This document shows positions 1-9,387 of a stretch of DNA of 64,000 bases, piece by piece. Position numbers and translations under genes: made by a program. Positions within the stretch are counted from its first letter, which is position 1. The number at the start of each line of letters is the position of its first letter. The DNA comes from Saprospiraceae bacterium (GTDB lineage: Bacteria; Bacteroidota; Bacteroidia; Chitinophagales; Saprospiraceae), in contig JAHDGU010000007.1 in NCBI GenBank assembly GCA_020627535.1, forward strand, positions 124,001 through 188,000, given 5' to 3'. The notes beneath the pieces are model-generated. The model made no database searches, was not told the DNA's origin, and was given only the letters and a program-made list of their open reading frames with translations.

Positions 1-1119
1 TCGAAAATATTGAGCTACTTCTAGGCACAAATCGTAATCCAATGAATTGTCATCCTCTGAAATATTTAGGCTCAAACCAATACCTTTTTCATTGGGGTTG
101 ATATCATAGGCAGGAGATAGTTTCCAGCCTTTTCTTGTCAGGATAAAACCATGATTTCGCAAATGATCATCGGTATTTGAGACACCGACCGAGAACACAA
201 TTCGTTTCCAGAGCTCCCTTATATCATCCTCAGGATTGGCACCATATCTTTCAATCAACTCAAGCAAATCTAGATAAGTGCCGCCATCCTTATGACCGTG
301 CCCATCCTTGTATCCTAGCAAGGTCATAGCCGACGCAAAGTGGCGACGATCATTGTGTGTAGATCTATCAAATCTCTTGGTCAAAAATGTATGTTGTTTT
401 TGCGAATGTCTGGCCACTTTGGCATCTGCTACATTGATATCACATTTCCTCGCCAGTTGATTGACTACAAACTCCCAAAGTCCTGTGTCTTTGTCGTCAT
501 TTTTACTTGGAAACTTGGCAATCCACAAGCTCTGATCTGTATCACGAACATTGGCTTTGGGCCTAGCACCACCCAATGATGATCCGGGAACTAGGAGCAT
601 CTGCAACCACTTTCTTGCGTCACTATCTTCAAAAAAGTCATCATCTTCGATTCTCCTTGTTGCTTCCTCCAACTCTCGAATACTTGAGACAGGCGGGACT
701 TTTTCGTCAGAGTCGTACGCTAAGAATTCTCCGTGTTCTTCAAGCTTAAATCTGAGCGCACCCATTCTTGTCTCGTCGTGAATTCGCAGAAGAAAGTCTG
801 ATTCAACAAGCTTCTTTGGCTTGGTGCTTTTTGCCCTTGCACGGATTGCTTCTCTTCTTGTGATCAACATCCTTCCCCACCGATCTGGTGATGAATCCAA
901 GAACAATCCAAAATTGGGCTTATCGTCCCCCAGATATTGAGGCCCTCTGTATAGCCTCAAATCAGGATCTAATTCTTGAGCTAAACCACTTTTGAGCCAG
1001 TCCGAATCGTATTCAAATGAAAAGACTTCTTCACCCTTGACGAGTTGCGCTCGAAGCTTACCTAAGAAGCTTCTTTGTGGAAATTCTACCCAATCCGCAT
1101 AAACCAAAATCTCTTTCAT
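1..1119 (-). CDS. hipA: HipA-type serine/threonine kinase toxin, C-terminus beyond window
   Basis: Translated by hand from the reverse strand, frame open from ATG at 1119 to the window edge (about 373 codons). HipA toxins phosphorylate a cytosolic target (glutamyl-tRNA synthetase in E. coli) to cause growth arrest. Visible motifs are an N-terminal HipA-N1-like region (first ~100 residues), LGGARPKA near residue 180 (the HipA nucleotide-binding loop signature), the catalytic-loop block NTDDHLRNHGF near residue 313, and LSPAYDIN shortly after. The start overlaps the stop of the upstream XRE gene by 4 nt (ATGA), the usual hipBA arrangement, so the two are co-translated and the antitoxin comes first. 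The stop codon lies left of the window. Family assignment is strong; the cellular target is not inferable. Confidence 0.9.
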   Translation of the reverse strand, partial: MKEILVYADWVEFPQRSFLGKLRAQLVKGEEVFSFEYDSDWLKSGLAQELDPDLRLYRGPQYLGDDKPNFGLFLDSSPDRWGRMLITRREAIRARAKSTKPKKLVESDFLLRIHDETRMGALRFKLEEHGEFLAYDSDEKVPPVSSIRELEEATRRIEDDDFFEDSDARKWLQMLLVPGSSLGGARPKANVRDTDQSLWIAKFPSKNDDKDTGLWEFVVNQLARKCDINVADAKVARHSQKQHTFLTKRFDRSTHNDRRHFASAMTLLGYKDGHGHKDGGTYLDLLELIERYGANPEDDIRELWKRIVFSVGVSNTDDHLRNHGFILTRKGWKLSPAYDINPNEKGIGLSLNISEDDNSLDYDLCLEVAQYFR

Positions 1120-1433
1120 CTGAGATTCTTCTTTGAAGCCCTTTTGCCGATGCTCAATTCTGCATCTTGAATCTTACGACCAAGGCTATCGTCTTTGGCC
1201 AATAGCAGCAAATCATCTCCTAAGCCATACACAGCTAGCACACTCAGCAAGATAGACACAGAGGATGACAGCCTTCCAGATTCCATATTCCAGAGAGTTG
1301 TCCGACTGATGCCAGCTCTTTCTGCAACCATCTCTGCAGATAGTCTTCTTCGCAAGCGCGCCAGACGAAGATTTTCACCCAACTGATCTAGAATCCTCTT
1401 CTCTTTTGGAAGAAGCGTTGATGATTTTGACAT
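1116..1433 (-). CDS. hipB: HipB-like XRE-family antitoxin/repressor
   Basis: About 105 aa when started at ATG 1433 (MSKSSTLL). A longer in-frame ATG at 1517 would run through the AT-rich operator region, so it is rejected. Residues ~20-75 form an XRE helix-turn-helix (LGENLRLARLRRRLSAEMVA followed by ERAGISRTTLWNMESGR), and the C-terminus is basic (KRASKKNLR). HipB proteins bind DNA as dimers, neutralise HipA and repress their own operon. The stop overlaps the hipA start by 4 nt. Two inverted repeats sit directly upstream (1435-1487), consistent with autoregulation. Family and context agree well. Confidence 0.88.
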   Translation of the reverse strand: MSKSSTLLPKEKRILDQLGENLRLARLRRRLSAEMVAERAGISRTTLWNMESGRLSSSVSILLSVLAVYGLGDDLLLLAKDDSLGRKIQDAELSIGKRASKKNLR

Positions 1434-1434
1434 A

Positions 1435-1487
1435 ATGTTCAAATATACGAACATAATTAATATTAAATGTTCATAATATTTAACATT
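1435..1487 (-). promoter_or_regulatory. Candidate hipBA operators (two inverted repeats)
   Basis: Two palindromic elements lie in the AT-rich stretch just upstream of the hipB start. The first is ATGTTC (1435-1440) with GAACAT (1449-1454), 8 nt apart. The second is AATGTT (1466-1471) with AACATT (1482-1487), 10 nt apart. A further ATGTTC-like half site occurs near 1497-1502. Spaced palindromes repeated upstream of hipB are the standard arrangement for cooperative HipB binding. The assignment is from position and symmetry only. Confidence 0.6.
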
Positions 1488-1502
1488 AAAATCCTCATGT
1501 TC

Positions 1503-1779
1503 GAATCTGAGCTGCATTCAACGCACAGACAACAGCTCGGCATTTTGTTTGCTCTGCGCGTCCCACGCCAGCTCTTTACACAAGCAGGTCGGCGTTGAGA
1601 CGCGTATGTCTATGACAATGATTCTGTGAGTGGTCGGCGCAAGGATGCGCTCGACAAGCACCATGGGTATATCTAGCTTACTCGGCGCCGGAAGGCGCGC
1701 GAGAAACAGCTCGAGCGGAACAATAGCGTGAAGCGGGAAACAAATCAGCCGCTGTGACACTTCTTTATACTTGGTAATC
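1503..1779. other. Intergenic region, no supported gene
   Basis: The spacer between hipBA and mfd is rather GC-rich. An 80-codon reverse ORF (1518-1760) is present, but its composition is not protein-like, it has no recognisable domain, and it would lie on the hipBA promoter side. I see no RNA gene or mobile element remnant here. Confidence 0.5.
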
Positions 1780-1809
1780 TTGCCGTAGTCGCACTATGAC
1801 ATACTTTTG
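1780..1809 (+). promoter_or_regulatory. Bacteroidota-type promoter of mfd
   Basis: TTG at 1780-1782 and TACTTTTG at 1802-1809 (fits TAnnTTTG) are separated by 19 bp, the normal spacing of the Bacteroidota housekeeping promoter. The -7 box ends only 5 bp before the GTG start of mfd at 1815, so transcription would begin at or within a few nucleotides of the start codon. Confidence 0.6.
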
Positions 1810-1814
1810 CCGCC

Positions 1815-4800
1815 GTGGAGAATTTGGAGAGCATTCATCAGCTCTATGCAGAGGATGAAAGAATCGCGGATCTCTCGTCACATCTGGAGATCATCGATAG
1901 TGCAAAGGTCCAGCTGACTGGACTGAGTGGGGCGAGCTATGCCTTTTCGATACTGGCGGCTGTCGCCAAAATACCTGGCACACATCTCATCATCGAGGAT
2001 GACAAAGAGACAGCAGCCTACCTCTACAATACCCTTCAAGGGCTCCAGCTCAAAGGTCAGATTCACTTCCTGCCAGATTCCTTCAAGCGAGCAGGTCGCT
2101 TCGATGAGTTTAGCAATCACAATATCCAGCTGCGGACGGAGACGCTCAATCATCTGCTGAGCGTCCCAGAATACGGGCGGATCGTGGTGAGCTATCCCGA
2201 GGCGATCTTCGAGAAGTTCGTCAATCCGGCGAGCATCGAGGACGAGAAGATTGTCATCAAAAAGGCCGAGAGCCTCGACACAGACACGGTATTTGAAGTG
2301 CTGCTGGAGCTTGGCTTTGAGCGTGTGGACTTCGTCTATGAGCCTGGACAGTTTTCTGTGCGTGGAGGCATCGTAGATATCTTTTCTCATGCCAATGAAT
2401 GGCCCTACCGCATTGAGCTATTTGACGATGAGGTGGAGAGCATCCGAGAATTTGAGCCACTGTCTCAACTTTCTCGCAGGAATCTCGCCTACGTGTCTAT
2501 CATCCCTAATGTGCGCAATGCCATGGCCTCGGCAGAGATCGTTTCCATCTTTGATGTGCTTCCAGATCCACACAGTTTTTGGCTGCACAATGAAGAGATG
2601 CTCCTGGCCGGCCTAGAGCGAAGCGCTACTGACTTTGAGAAGGCTCGCGAGTTGATTCTGATTCAGGCTGATGAGACGATCCGCGAGCAGTATGAGAAGT
2701 TTCAATATGTGTCGCAGGACATTTGCGCGAAAGCGCTCTTAGCATCCACTGTCATCTTCCATGGCGCACCAGAAAAGATCAAACCAACGCATCAGATCGA
2801 CTTCGGAACACGCGCCCACACCGCTTTCAACAAGAATCTCCGTATGCTCATCGAGGAGATGGAGAGCAATGAGAAAGCAGGCATCAAGAGCTACCTCTTC
2901 ACAGAAAATGCGCGGCAAGTCGAGCGATTCCATAATATCTTTCAGGACCTCAAAGCGACGGTGAAGTTTGACCCGGTGATGAAGGCCATCCACGAAGGAT
3001 ATGTCGATCCAAGACTGGGCATCGCTTGCTATACAGATCATCAGATCTTCAATCGATTTCACAAGTACAAACTGCGCAAAGCTTACTCGCGCAATCAAGC
3101 GCTGCAGCTCAAGATGCTTCGTGAACTCAAGCCTGGCGATTTCGTCACGCATATCGATCACGGCATCGGAAAATATAGCGGACTCGAGAAGCTGACCATC
3201 AATGGCAAGACACAAGAGAGTGTACGTCTTGTCTATCGGAACAATGATATCCTATATGTCGGAATCAATAGTCTCCACAAGATCTCGAAGTACTCCGGGA
3301 AAGACGGAACACCGCCAGCACTCAATAAGATCGGTGGTGATGCGTGGAAAGCACTCAAGCGAAAAACCAAGAAAAAAGTCAAGGACATCGCCAAGGAGCT
3401 CATCCAGCTCTATGCACAGCGCAAAGCCAGTGAAGGATTTGCCTTTGGGCCAGACGGCTATTTGCAGAATGAGCTCGAGGCAAGTTTCATCTATGAGGAC
3501 ACACCGGATCAGTTCACAACTACACAGGCGGTCAAAGAAGATATGATGCGTTCACATCCGATGGATCGATTGATCTGTGGAGATGTAGGATTTGGCAAGA
3601 CGGAGATCGCTGTACGAGCTGCTTTTAAGGCAGTCATCAATGGCAAGCAGGTCGCCATACTCGTCCCTACGACAATCCTTGCGCTTCAGCACGGGAAGAC
3701 ATTTGCCGAAAGGCTCAATGACTTTGGCGTCAAAGTCGACTACCTCAATCGCTTCCGCTCCGCGGCAGAAAAGCGCAAGATCTATGAAGCACTGGAAGCA
3801 GGCGAGACAGATATCATCATCGGCACGCATGCCTTGCTCAACAAGAAGGTGAAATTCAAGGATCTTGGACTGCTGGTGATCGATGAGGAACAAAAATTTG
3901 GCGTAGCAGCCAAGGATAAGCTAAAGCAATTGAAAGTCAATGTGGACACTTTGACACTCACAGCGACACCGATCCCACGGACTTTGCAATTTTCACTAAT
4001 GGCGGCACGCGATCTGTCAGTCATCAAGACGCCTCCGCCTAATCGGCAGCCGATCCATACGGAACGTCGTGTGTTCAATGATGATCTGATCCAGGATGCC
4101 ATCTTGTATGAATATGCACGTGGCGGGCAGGTATTCTTCGTGCACAATCGCGTCAAGTCTTTGCCCGATATGGCAGCTATGGTGCGACGGCTCTGTCCAG
4201 ATCTAGAGGTGGCGATGGCTCACGGCCAAATGGATGTTAAGAAGTTGGAAGAGACGCTCGTAGGTTTCATAGAGGGCGAATATGACGTGCTGGTATCGAC
4301 CAATATCATCGAGACGGGACTCGACATCTCCAATGCCAATACGATCATCATCAACAATGCACATCAGTATGGTCTGAGCGACTTGCATCAGTTGCGCGGT
4401 CGTGTTGGTAGGAGCAATCGTAAGGCATTCTGCTACCTGTTTAGTCCACCACTCAGTGTGCTCACACCAGAAGCTCGTAAGCGAATCAAGACCATCGAAG
4501 AATTTTCTGATCTGGGATCAGGATTCCATATCGCCATGAAGGATCTTGACATCCGTGGTGCAGGTAATTTGCTTGGTGGTGAGCAAAGCGGATTTATCAC
4601 AGACATCGGATTTGAGACTTATCAGAAGATCCTAGATGAGGCGATCCATGAGCTCAAGGAGACAGAGTTTAAAGAACTCTTCAATGAGACAGATCCTCAG
4701 CGTGACTACGTGCGTGATGTGGATGTGGAGACAGATATCGAGATGCTGATACCTGATGAGTATGTCAATATCATCCAAGAGCGCCTACAGCTATACGGCG

Positions 4801-5198
4801 AACTGGACAGGCTGGAGAGCGAAGAGCAATTGCTAGAGTACATCGCCAATATGAAGGATCGATTTGGTCCGATTCCAAGAGTCACGCGACAGTTGTTTGA
4901 TGGCTTGCGCGTGCGATGGATGTGTCGGAAAATTGGCTTTGAGCGCATCATCTTGAAGAATCATCAGCTCCGAGGATACTTCGTAAGAGATCCACAGTCG
5001 AGATTTTATGAAAGTCAGTATTTTCAAGATCTAATGAAGCACATTGCGACCAATCCTGACCTGCCATGGAAGCTCAAGCAAACGCCGAAGTTTCTGAGTC
5101 TGTCACATGCAGATATACAGACGATGAGTCAGGCCTTCGAGTCGCTCAAGTCACTCCATGAGACCGTCCTTCCACCGAAAGAAGTACCCGTAGCATGA
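1815..5198 (+). CDS. mfd: Transcription-repair coupling factor Mfd
   Basis: 1127 aa with a GTG start, near the family's usual length. Mfd recognises RNA polymerase stalled at DNA lesions, pushes it off with its dsDNA translocase and recruits UvrA. In order: UvrB-like N-terminal modules (to ~residue 400), the CarD-like RNA-polymerase-interacting domain (LKPGDFVTHIDHGIGKYSG, ~440-500), a RecG-type helicase with Walker A GDVGFGKTE (~589), DEEQKFG Walker B (~690) and TATPIPRTL, then the C-terminal TRCF domain. All hallmark motifs are intact. The start is fixed by the promoter just upstream. The stop overlaps the next gene by 4 nt, suggesting translational coupling to the PH-domain genes, an association with no obvious functional logic. 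Confidence 0.97.
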   Translation: MENLESIHQLYAEDERIADLSSHLEIIDSAKVQLTGLSGASYAFSILAAVAKIPGTHLIIEDDKETAAYLYNTLQGLQLKGQIHFLPDSFKRAGRFDEFSNHNIQLRTETLNHLLSVPEYGRIVVSYPEAIFEKFVNPASIEDEKIVIKKAESLDTDTVFEVLLELGFERVDFVYEPGQFSVRGGIVDIFSHANEWPYRIELFDDEVESIREFEPLSQLSRRNLAYVSIIPNVRNAMASAEIVSIFDVLPDPHSFWLHNEEMLLAGLERSATDFEKARELILIQADETIREQYEKFQYVSQDICAKALLASTVIFHGAPEKIKPTHQIDFGTRAHTAFNKNLRMLIEEMESNEKAGIKSYLFTENARQVERFHNIFQDLKATVKFDPVMKAIHEGYVDPRLGIACYTDHQIFNRFHKYKLRKAYSRNQALQLKMLRELKPGDFVTHIDHGIGKYSGLEKLTINGKTQESVRLVYRNNDILYVGINSLHKISKYSGKDGTPPALNKIGGDAWKALKRKTKKKVKDIAKELIQLYAQRKASEGFAFGPDGYLQNELEASFIYEDTPDQFTTTQAVKEDMMRSHPMDRLICGDVGFGKTEIAVRAAFKAVINGKQVAILVPTTILALQHGKTFAERLNDFGVKVDYLNRFRSAAEKRKIYEALEAGETDIIIGTHALLNKKVKFKDLGLLVIDEEQKFGVAAKDKLKQLKVNVDTLTLTATPIPRTLQFSLMAARDLSVIKTPPPNRQPIHTERRVFNDDLIQDAILYEYARGGQVFFVHNRVKSLPDMAAMVRRLCPDLEVAMAHGQMDVKKLEETLVGFIEGEYDVLVSTNIIETGLDISNANTIIINNAHQYGLSDLHQLRGRVGRSNRKAFCYLFSPPLSVLTPEARKRIKTIEEFSDLGSGFHIAMKDLDIRGAGNLLGGEQSGFITDIGFETYQKILDEAIHELKETEFKELFNETDPQRDYVRDVDVETDIEMLIPDEYVNIIQERLQLYGELDRLESEEQLLEYIANMKDRFGPIPRVTRQLFDGLRVRWMCRKIGFERIILKNHQLRGYFVRDPQSRFYESQYFQDLMKHIATNPDLPWKLKQTPKFLSLSHADIQTMSQAFESLKSLHETVLPPKEVPVA

Positions 5199-5737
5199 GC
5201 ATGATGTTTTCCAATGATCAGATATTTCCCGATGATCTTCCGAGTACAACTACCTTGGATTTTCAAAGTCTCGATCGACGCAATCTGACACAGATCAGGA
5301 TCAACACTTTTATTTTTTGCATCTTGCTTTTTATTGGCCTCTTGGTATTGCTGACAGGAAGTGGCAATCTCCTAGATCTCAAAGTATTTCTCAGTAGCAT
5401 GAGCGGCTGGCTACTATTCAGCATATTGCTATTGATCTATGCGGGTATGGTCTATCGCCGACGTAAATATGCCTTACGGCAAAAGGATATCAATTATAAA
5501 TCGGGTGTGTTAATTACCAGGTTGATTACCATACCATTCAATCGCATCCAGCACTGCGATATCAGCAGAGGATTGATGGATCAGTATTTTGATTTATCGA
5601 AACTCAATATTTATACCGCTGGTGGTGCGAGTAGCGATATTACCATCCCAGGACTTTCCATGGAAGAAGCAGATCGGCTCAAGAGCTTCATCCTGAGCAA
5701 GACCTCACTGGCAAAGGAAGCAGAAGAAGAGGAGTAG
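5195..5737 (+). CDS. YdbS-like PH-domain membrane protein
   Basis: 180 aa. Two predicted transmembrane segments (FIFCILLFIGLLVLLTG, ~37-55, and LLFSILLLIYAGMVY, ~70-86) are followed by a bacterial PH-like domain (bPH2, formerly DUF304): YKSGVLITRLITIPFNRIQH, then DQYFDLSKLNIYTAGGASSD. It overlaps mfd by 4 nt and abuts the next gene with no spacer. The pair matches the common ydbS-ydbT arrangement. Molecular function is not established; bPH2 proteins are membrane proteins of the inner membrane, implicated in envelope processes in some species. The assignment rests on topology, motif and pairing. Confidence 0.8.
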   Translation: MSMMFSNDQIFPDDLPSTTTLDFQSLDRRNLTQIRINTFIFCILLFIGLLVLLTGSGNLLDLKVFLSSMSGWLLFSILLLIYAGMVYRRRKYALRQKDINYKSGVLITRLITIPFNRIQHCDISRGLMDQYFDLSKLNIYTAGGASSDITIPGLSMEEADRLKSFILSKTSLAKEAEEEE

Positions 5738-7231
5738 ATGGATTGGTCAGTGGCACGGAGACAGTCGCGGATCGCGATCTTGGTCAGTATCAGCAAGTTT
5801 GCCAAGGGTCTTGTCCGTCAGTTTTGGATATTAATCCCCTTGGTGCTTTTTGGTGGTGATGGTGCCAGGACTGAGACCGCATTCTTTTTGATCTTTATTT
5901 TCTTCGGCGGATTTTCCCTGGTACTTTCTATCATTGGATACTTTCGATTTTATTATTCTATAGAAGATGAGGATTTCGTCATCCGTAAAGGTGTGTTGCG
6001 CAAGACAGAAATCATACTACCTATAGAGCGGATTCAGTCTGTCAATTTTCAACAAGGACCGATCCAACAGTTTTTCAAGGTTGTCGGTATCGAAATCGAT
6101 AGTGCTGGAGCCAGTGGAAAAGAATTTGAGATTTCTGCGCTCAAAAAAGAGGATGCGGAGGAGCTCAAAACCTACCTACTCAGCCGCAGAAATGCACTGA
6201 CGAAAAATATAGAGACCACAGAGGGCCAAGAAGAACTGGTCTATGAAGAGGAAAAAGAACTACTCTTCAAACACAGTGCTTGGGATCTTTTCAAGATCGG
6301 AGTGAGTCAGAATCACTTGCAGACGGCAGGCATCCTCTTGGTCTTCTTCTTCGGCATGTACGAGAATATCAGCAATTTATTTTTTGATGATATTTTCGAC
6401 TTTATCGAGAAGGTGATGGGAATCGATGTGGAGAATGCATTTATTACCATATTGATCTCGATTCCGCTTTTCTTGATTGTGTCTTTTGTCATCACACTCT
6501 TCCGTACAGTCATTAATGAATTTCGTCTACGATTCTGGAAGACCGAGTCCGGCTTTCAATTGCAAGGTGGACTCATCAATCGCAAGGAGACATTGGCTCT
6601 CTTGCGAAAAATCCAGATGATCAGCATGTCGGCCAATCCGATCCAGCGTAAAATGGGCCTACAAGCCGTCAGGCTCAGGCAAGCGGCAAGCGCTGAAGTA
6701 TCCGCCAGGAAAAGTATCCGCGTCGCCGGAGTCTATGAAGATCAGCTAGACAGCATATTGCGTCATAAGTATGCCGCTCTGCTTGATCATGAAAAAGATG
6801 TTGCAAAACCTGATCGCAGGATGGTTTTTCGGAGATTTTTGTTCTTTGGTGTTCTGCCAGCTATTGCCGCGGCTGCTATTGCCTATTTTTCTGATGGAAG
6901 TAAAGGCTACTACGCTGTGCCCGCTCTATTGCCATTGGTCTATTGGTTTCAGCGTGCATACTACAATCGCTACGAGTATTCTCTCAGTACTGATCTACTG
7001 GAGATTAATCGTGGAGTAGTAACGCACAGAAAATATATCCTCGAGCTCTTCAAGATACAGTGCGTACAGATCACCCAGAGCCCCTATCAGCGAAGAAAGT
7101 CCTTGGCCAATCTAGACATCTTCACAGCGAGCGGAAATCTGACAATTCCTTTTTTGAAGATGGAGACGGCTCAGCGATTGCATGATTTGATCTTGTATCG
7201 TGTGGAGCGCAGTGCGCGGAAGTGGATGTAA
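5738..7231 (+). CDS. YdbT-like protein with repeated bPH2 domains
   Basis: 497 aa, starting directly after the stop of the YdbS-like gene. It contains three bPH2-type repeats, each marked by a Rx-G-hydrophobic then PxxRIQ-type pattern: VIRKGVLRKTEIILPIERIQ (~85), LQGGLINRKETLALLRKIQM (~275) and INRGVVTHRKYILELFKIQC (~425). Pairs of transmembrane helices separate them (~30-70, ~190-260, ~360-395). Family members are integral membrane proteins almost always encoded with a YdbS partner. The biochemical role is unknown. After the stop comes a 287-bp convergent intergenic gap shared with the - strand gene at 7519. Confidence 0.8.
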   Translation: MDWSVARRQSRIAILVSISKFAKGLVRQFWILIPLVLFGGDGARTETAFFLIFIFFGGFSLVLSIIGYFRFYYSIEDEDFVIRKGVLRKTEIILPIERIQSVNFQQGPIQQFFKVVGIEIDSAGASGKEFEISALKKEDAEELKTYLLSRRNALTKNIETTEGQEELVYEEEKELLFKHSAWDLFKIGVSQNHLQTAGILLVFFFGMYENISNLFFDDIFDFIEKVMGIDVENAFITILISIPLFLIVSFVITLFRTVINEFRLRFWKTESGFQLQGGLINRKETLALLRKIQMISMSANPIQRKMGLQAVRLRQAASAEVSARKSIRVAGVYEDQLDSILRHKYAALLDHEKDVAKPDRRMVFRRFLFFGVLPAIAAAAIAYFSDGSKGYYAVPALLPLVYWFQRAYYNRYEYSLSTDLLEINRGVVTHRKYILELFKIQCVQITQSPYQRRKSLANLDIFTASGNLTIPFLKMETAQRLHDLILYRVERSARKWM

Positions 7232-7370
7232 GGTGAACTCTCAGGTGGACAGAACTTTCCCCCGGCCCTTCTCTCAAGAGGGGTTCAGGGAGTTCTACGG
7301 GGTTCTTGACAGCCCATTTCTTATTGGCATGATTCACTGATTTGCGCTGGACCAGATTAGCGTATTAAAA

Positions 7371-7389
7371 CCGAGGAGTAGCTCCTCGG
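7371..7389 (-). terminator. Hairpin, possible weak terminator of the S74-chaperone gene
   Basis: A perfect 8-bp stem (CCGAGGAG / CTCCTCGG) has a 3-nt loop. On the - strand it is followed by TTTTAA, a short U-tract. It lies about 130 bp past the stop of the - strand gene at 7519 and within the convergent gap that ends the mfd cluster. I see nothing else in 7232-7518. Confidence 0.4.
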
Positions 7390-7518
7390 ATAAGCAGATA
7401 AATCTGTGCATACACCAATCGCTCAATTCTTAAAAATTCAAAAAAGCAAACCCAAAGCAAAAAAGACCCAATGGCAAAGCCCGTGAGTCTATTTATGCGT
7501 CGCTGTTCATAAGGGAGG

Positions 7519-9261
7519 CTATTCCATTTTTGACATGATATCAATGATCATTTTCTCCTGCTTCCTAATCTGAGATTCTAGGTGCATGAGCGTCGTTTGG
7601 AGCTCATCATTCTTAGACTCGAGATCGTTAATCACCACCTGCTGCTCCTGTATCGCTTTGATCGCCACCACAGAAAAACCAGCGTAATTGATGCCATACA
7701 TGTCATCATCTTCTTGATAACTTACGAGTTCTGGAAAAATCTCTTGAGCTTCTTGCGCTATAAAGCCTAAGTACCTTTCGTCACTAGATTTCTGGGAGAG
7801 ATAATTGTACTCTTTTCCTTGCAAGAGCATGAGCTTGCTCATCACTGGGCTCAGTAGTTGAATATTTTTCTTGACCCGCAGATCTGACGCATTATTATAG
7901 GCTCCATCAACATCATCAATCCAAGCCCTCGGGGTGCTAGCGTCATCACTATAAAATCTCAATGCTCCACTACTTGACGAGACATACATCCGCCAATTGT
8001 CATCAGCCGTAGAATTCTTCAATTGGATACCACCAGAGGAGGCATTATTGCTATGCTCAAAATGCACATCTCCATCTCCAAAAAACTGGACTTTATTTCC
8101 TGTCTCAGCTTCTCCATTCTCGTTATCGTCATAGTAGAAATTTATCACAGAAGCACCTGCTGATGTCTGAGGGCGACCATAGATCGTCCAATCATTGGTA
8201 TTCTGGTCATTAGCCATAACAATGCGGGCACCATCATTTCCGATCTCACCTAAGAAAAGCTGCGGCGAACTTGCATCACTATTTTGATAAATACTTGTGC
8301 TGGCATTAAATCTCAAAATGTCATTGTCAAATTCGCCATAGATCAGTGCCTCACTACTATCTCCCAGAGTATTTTCTATGATCAGTTTATGATCACCAAG
8401 TTGATCTCGTCCAGACTCGTGCCCGATAAATACATTGTGACTTCCATCAGAATATCTTCCTGATTCAAATCCAAGCATGACGTTGTTTTCTCGGGTAAGT
8501 GAGCCAAGTGTGCCAGCATCTCCTGTCGCTGATCTGCATCCCACGTAGACGTTCCTTTTTGAGACATTATCTATTCCGCCGGCACTTCGGCCTAGAGCAA
8601 CACAAAACTCCGAAGTATCCCCCCAAGCCTGAGCGGCAGTTCCCATGCTGACATTGTCAAGACTATAGTTCGTGGAGTCTTGAGCAAAAGATCCTACAAC
8701 TGTGGACCCAAAGGCATAAGAAGCTTGTCGCAAGCTTTGACTTCCAATGGCTGTGTTCCAAGAACCTTGGCTATCCCCAAATGCAAGAAAACCATTGGCC
8801 GTGTTGCCTTGACCTGTTGTATCAGACCTAAAGGCCCATAGTCCAACGGCCGTATTTCGCAGACTTCTATTCATACCTCCAGCATCGATTCCTAAAAAAA
8901 TATTCCAGGAATTGAATTCCATCCTAGGCTGACCATGCTCTGATGTTTTAAAACGATAGCGTAATGCTCCGTCTATAAATAAATCCAGAATATCTGTAGT
9001 ATCCTCAAGCAGTATAAATCCGGAGTCAAAGTCATCATCAAATAGGGTGTCCAGTCTGGAAGCTTTCGTCAGAGAATGCCACTGCGACGCCACCCTTCCT
9101 TCCAGATCTTCACCCGTCCATCTTATGGTTCCTTCGACTGTTCCCGTATTATTTCCAAGGATGACGCCGTTCTCCGCCTCCATTGTACCGATTTGAGCAT
9201 AGCTCATCGTACAGTACAGAATAATTCCTATGGCAAGAAGTATAGATTTTGTTAGTTTCAT
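7519..9261 (-). CDS. Secreted protein with C-terminal S74 intramolecular chaperone domain
   Basis: 580 aa with a Sec signal peptide (SILLAIGIILYCTMSYAQ, cleavage after ~22). The middle has repeated G-x-x-A/S-G motifs (TAVGLWAF, TAIGSQSL, VSMGTAAQ, VALGRSAG, VYVGCRSA, VMLGFESG, VFIGHESG), typical of trimeric beta-structured adhesin or tail-fibre-like stalks. The C-terminus (SDLRVKKNIQLLSP, then YLGFIAQEAQEIFPELV, then a coiled coil ~545-580) is the Peptidase S74 / endosialidase chaperone domain, which assists trimerisation and then cleaves itself off. Such proteins are widespread on Bacteroidota surfaces. There is no T9SS sorting tail. The function of the stalk is unknown. It is a single-gene unit with 126 bp to the next - strand gene. 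Confidence 0.82.
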   Translation of the reverse strand: MKLTKSILLAIGIILYCTMSYAQIGTMEAENGVILGNNTGTVEGTIRWTGEDLEGRVASQWHSLTKASRLDTLFDDDFDSGFILLEDTTDILDLFIDGALRYRFKTSEHGQPRMEFNSWNIFLGIDAGGMNRSLRNTAVGLWAFRSDTTGQGNTANGFLAFGDSQGSWNTAIGSQSLRQASYAFGSTVVGSFAQDSTNYSLDNVSMGTAAQAWGDTSEFCVALGRSAGGIDNVSKRNVYVGCRSATGDAGTLGSLTRENNVMLGFESGRYSDGSHNVFIGHESGRDQLGDHKLIIENTLGDSSEALIYGEFDNDILRFNASTSIYQNSDASSPQLFLGEIGNDGARIVMANDQNTNDWTIYGRPQTSAGASVINFYYDDNENGEAETGNKVQFFGDGDVHFEHSNNASSGGIQLKNSTADDNWRMYVSSSSGALRFYSDDASTPRAWIDDVDGAYNNASDLRVKKNIQLLSPVMSKLMLLQGKEYNYLSQKSSDERYLGFIAQEAQEIFPELVSYQEDDDMYGINYAGFSVVAIKAIQEQQVVINDLESKNDELQTTLMHLESQIRKQEKMIIDIMSKME

Positions 9262-9387
9262 TTTTGTGGGTTTAGACGACTGTACTTTCAGTCGCTACAC
9301 AAAATTGAAACCCTACACCTCTTAGCGCATGCCACGAAAGTGGGATATTGACGATATTAGAATCTCTTACTCAAACATCTGAATTTC

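Noticed and set aside
1518-1760. 80-codon reverse ORF between hipBA and mfd
   Set aside because: No recognisable domain, unusual composition, not in an operon, and lies in a control region.
1878-5027. Several reverse ORFs of 60-170 codons within mfd
   Set aside because: All lie opposite conserved Mfd codons; no independent family features.
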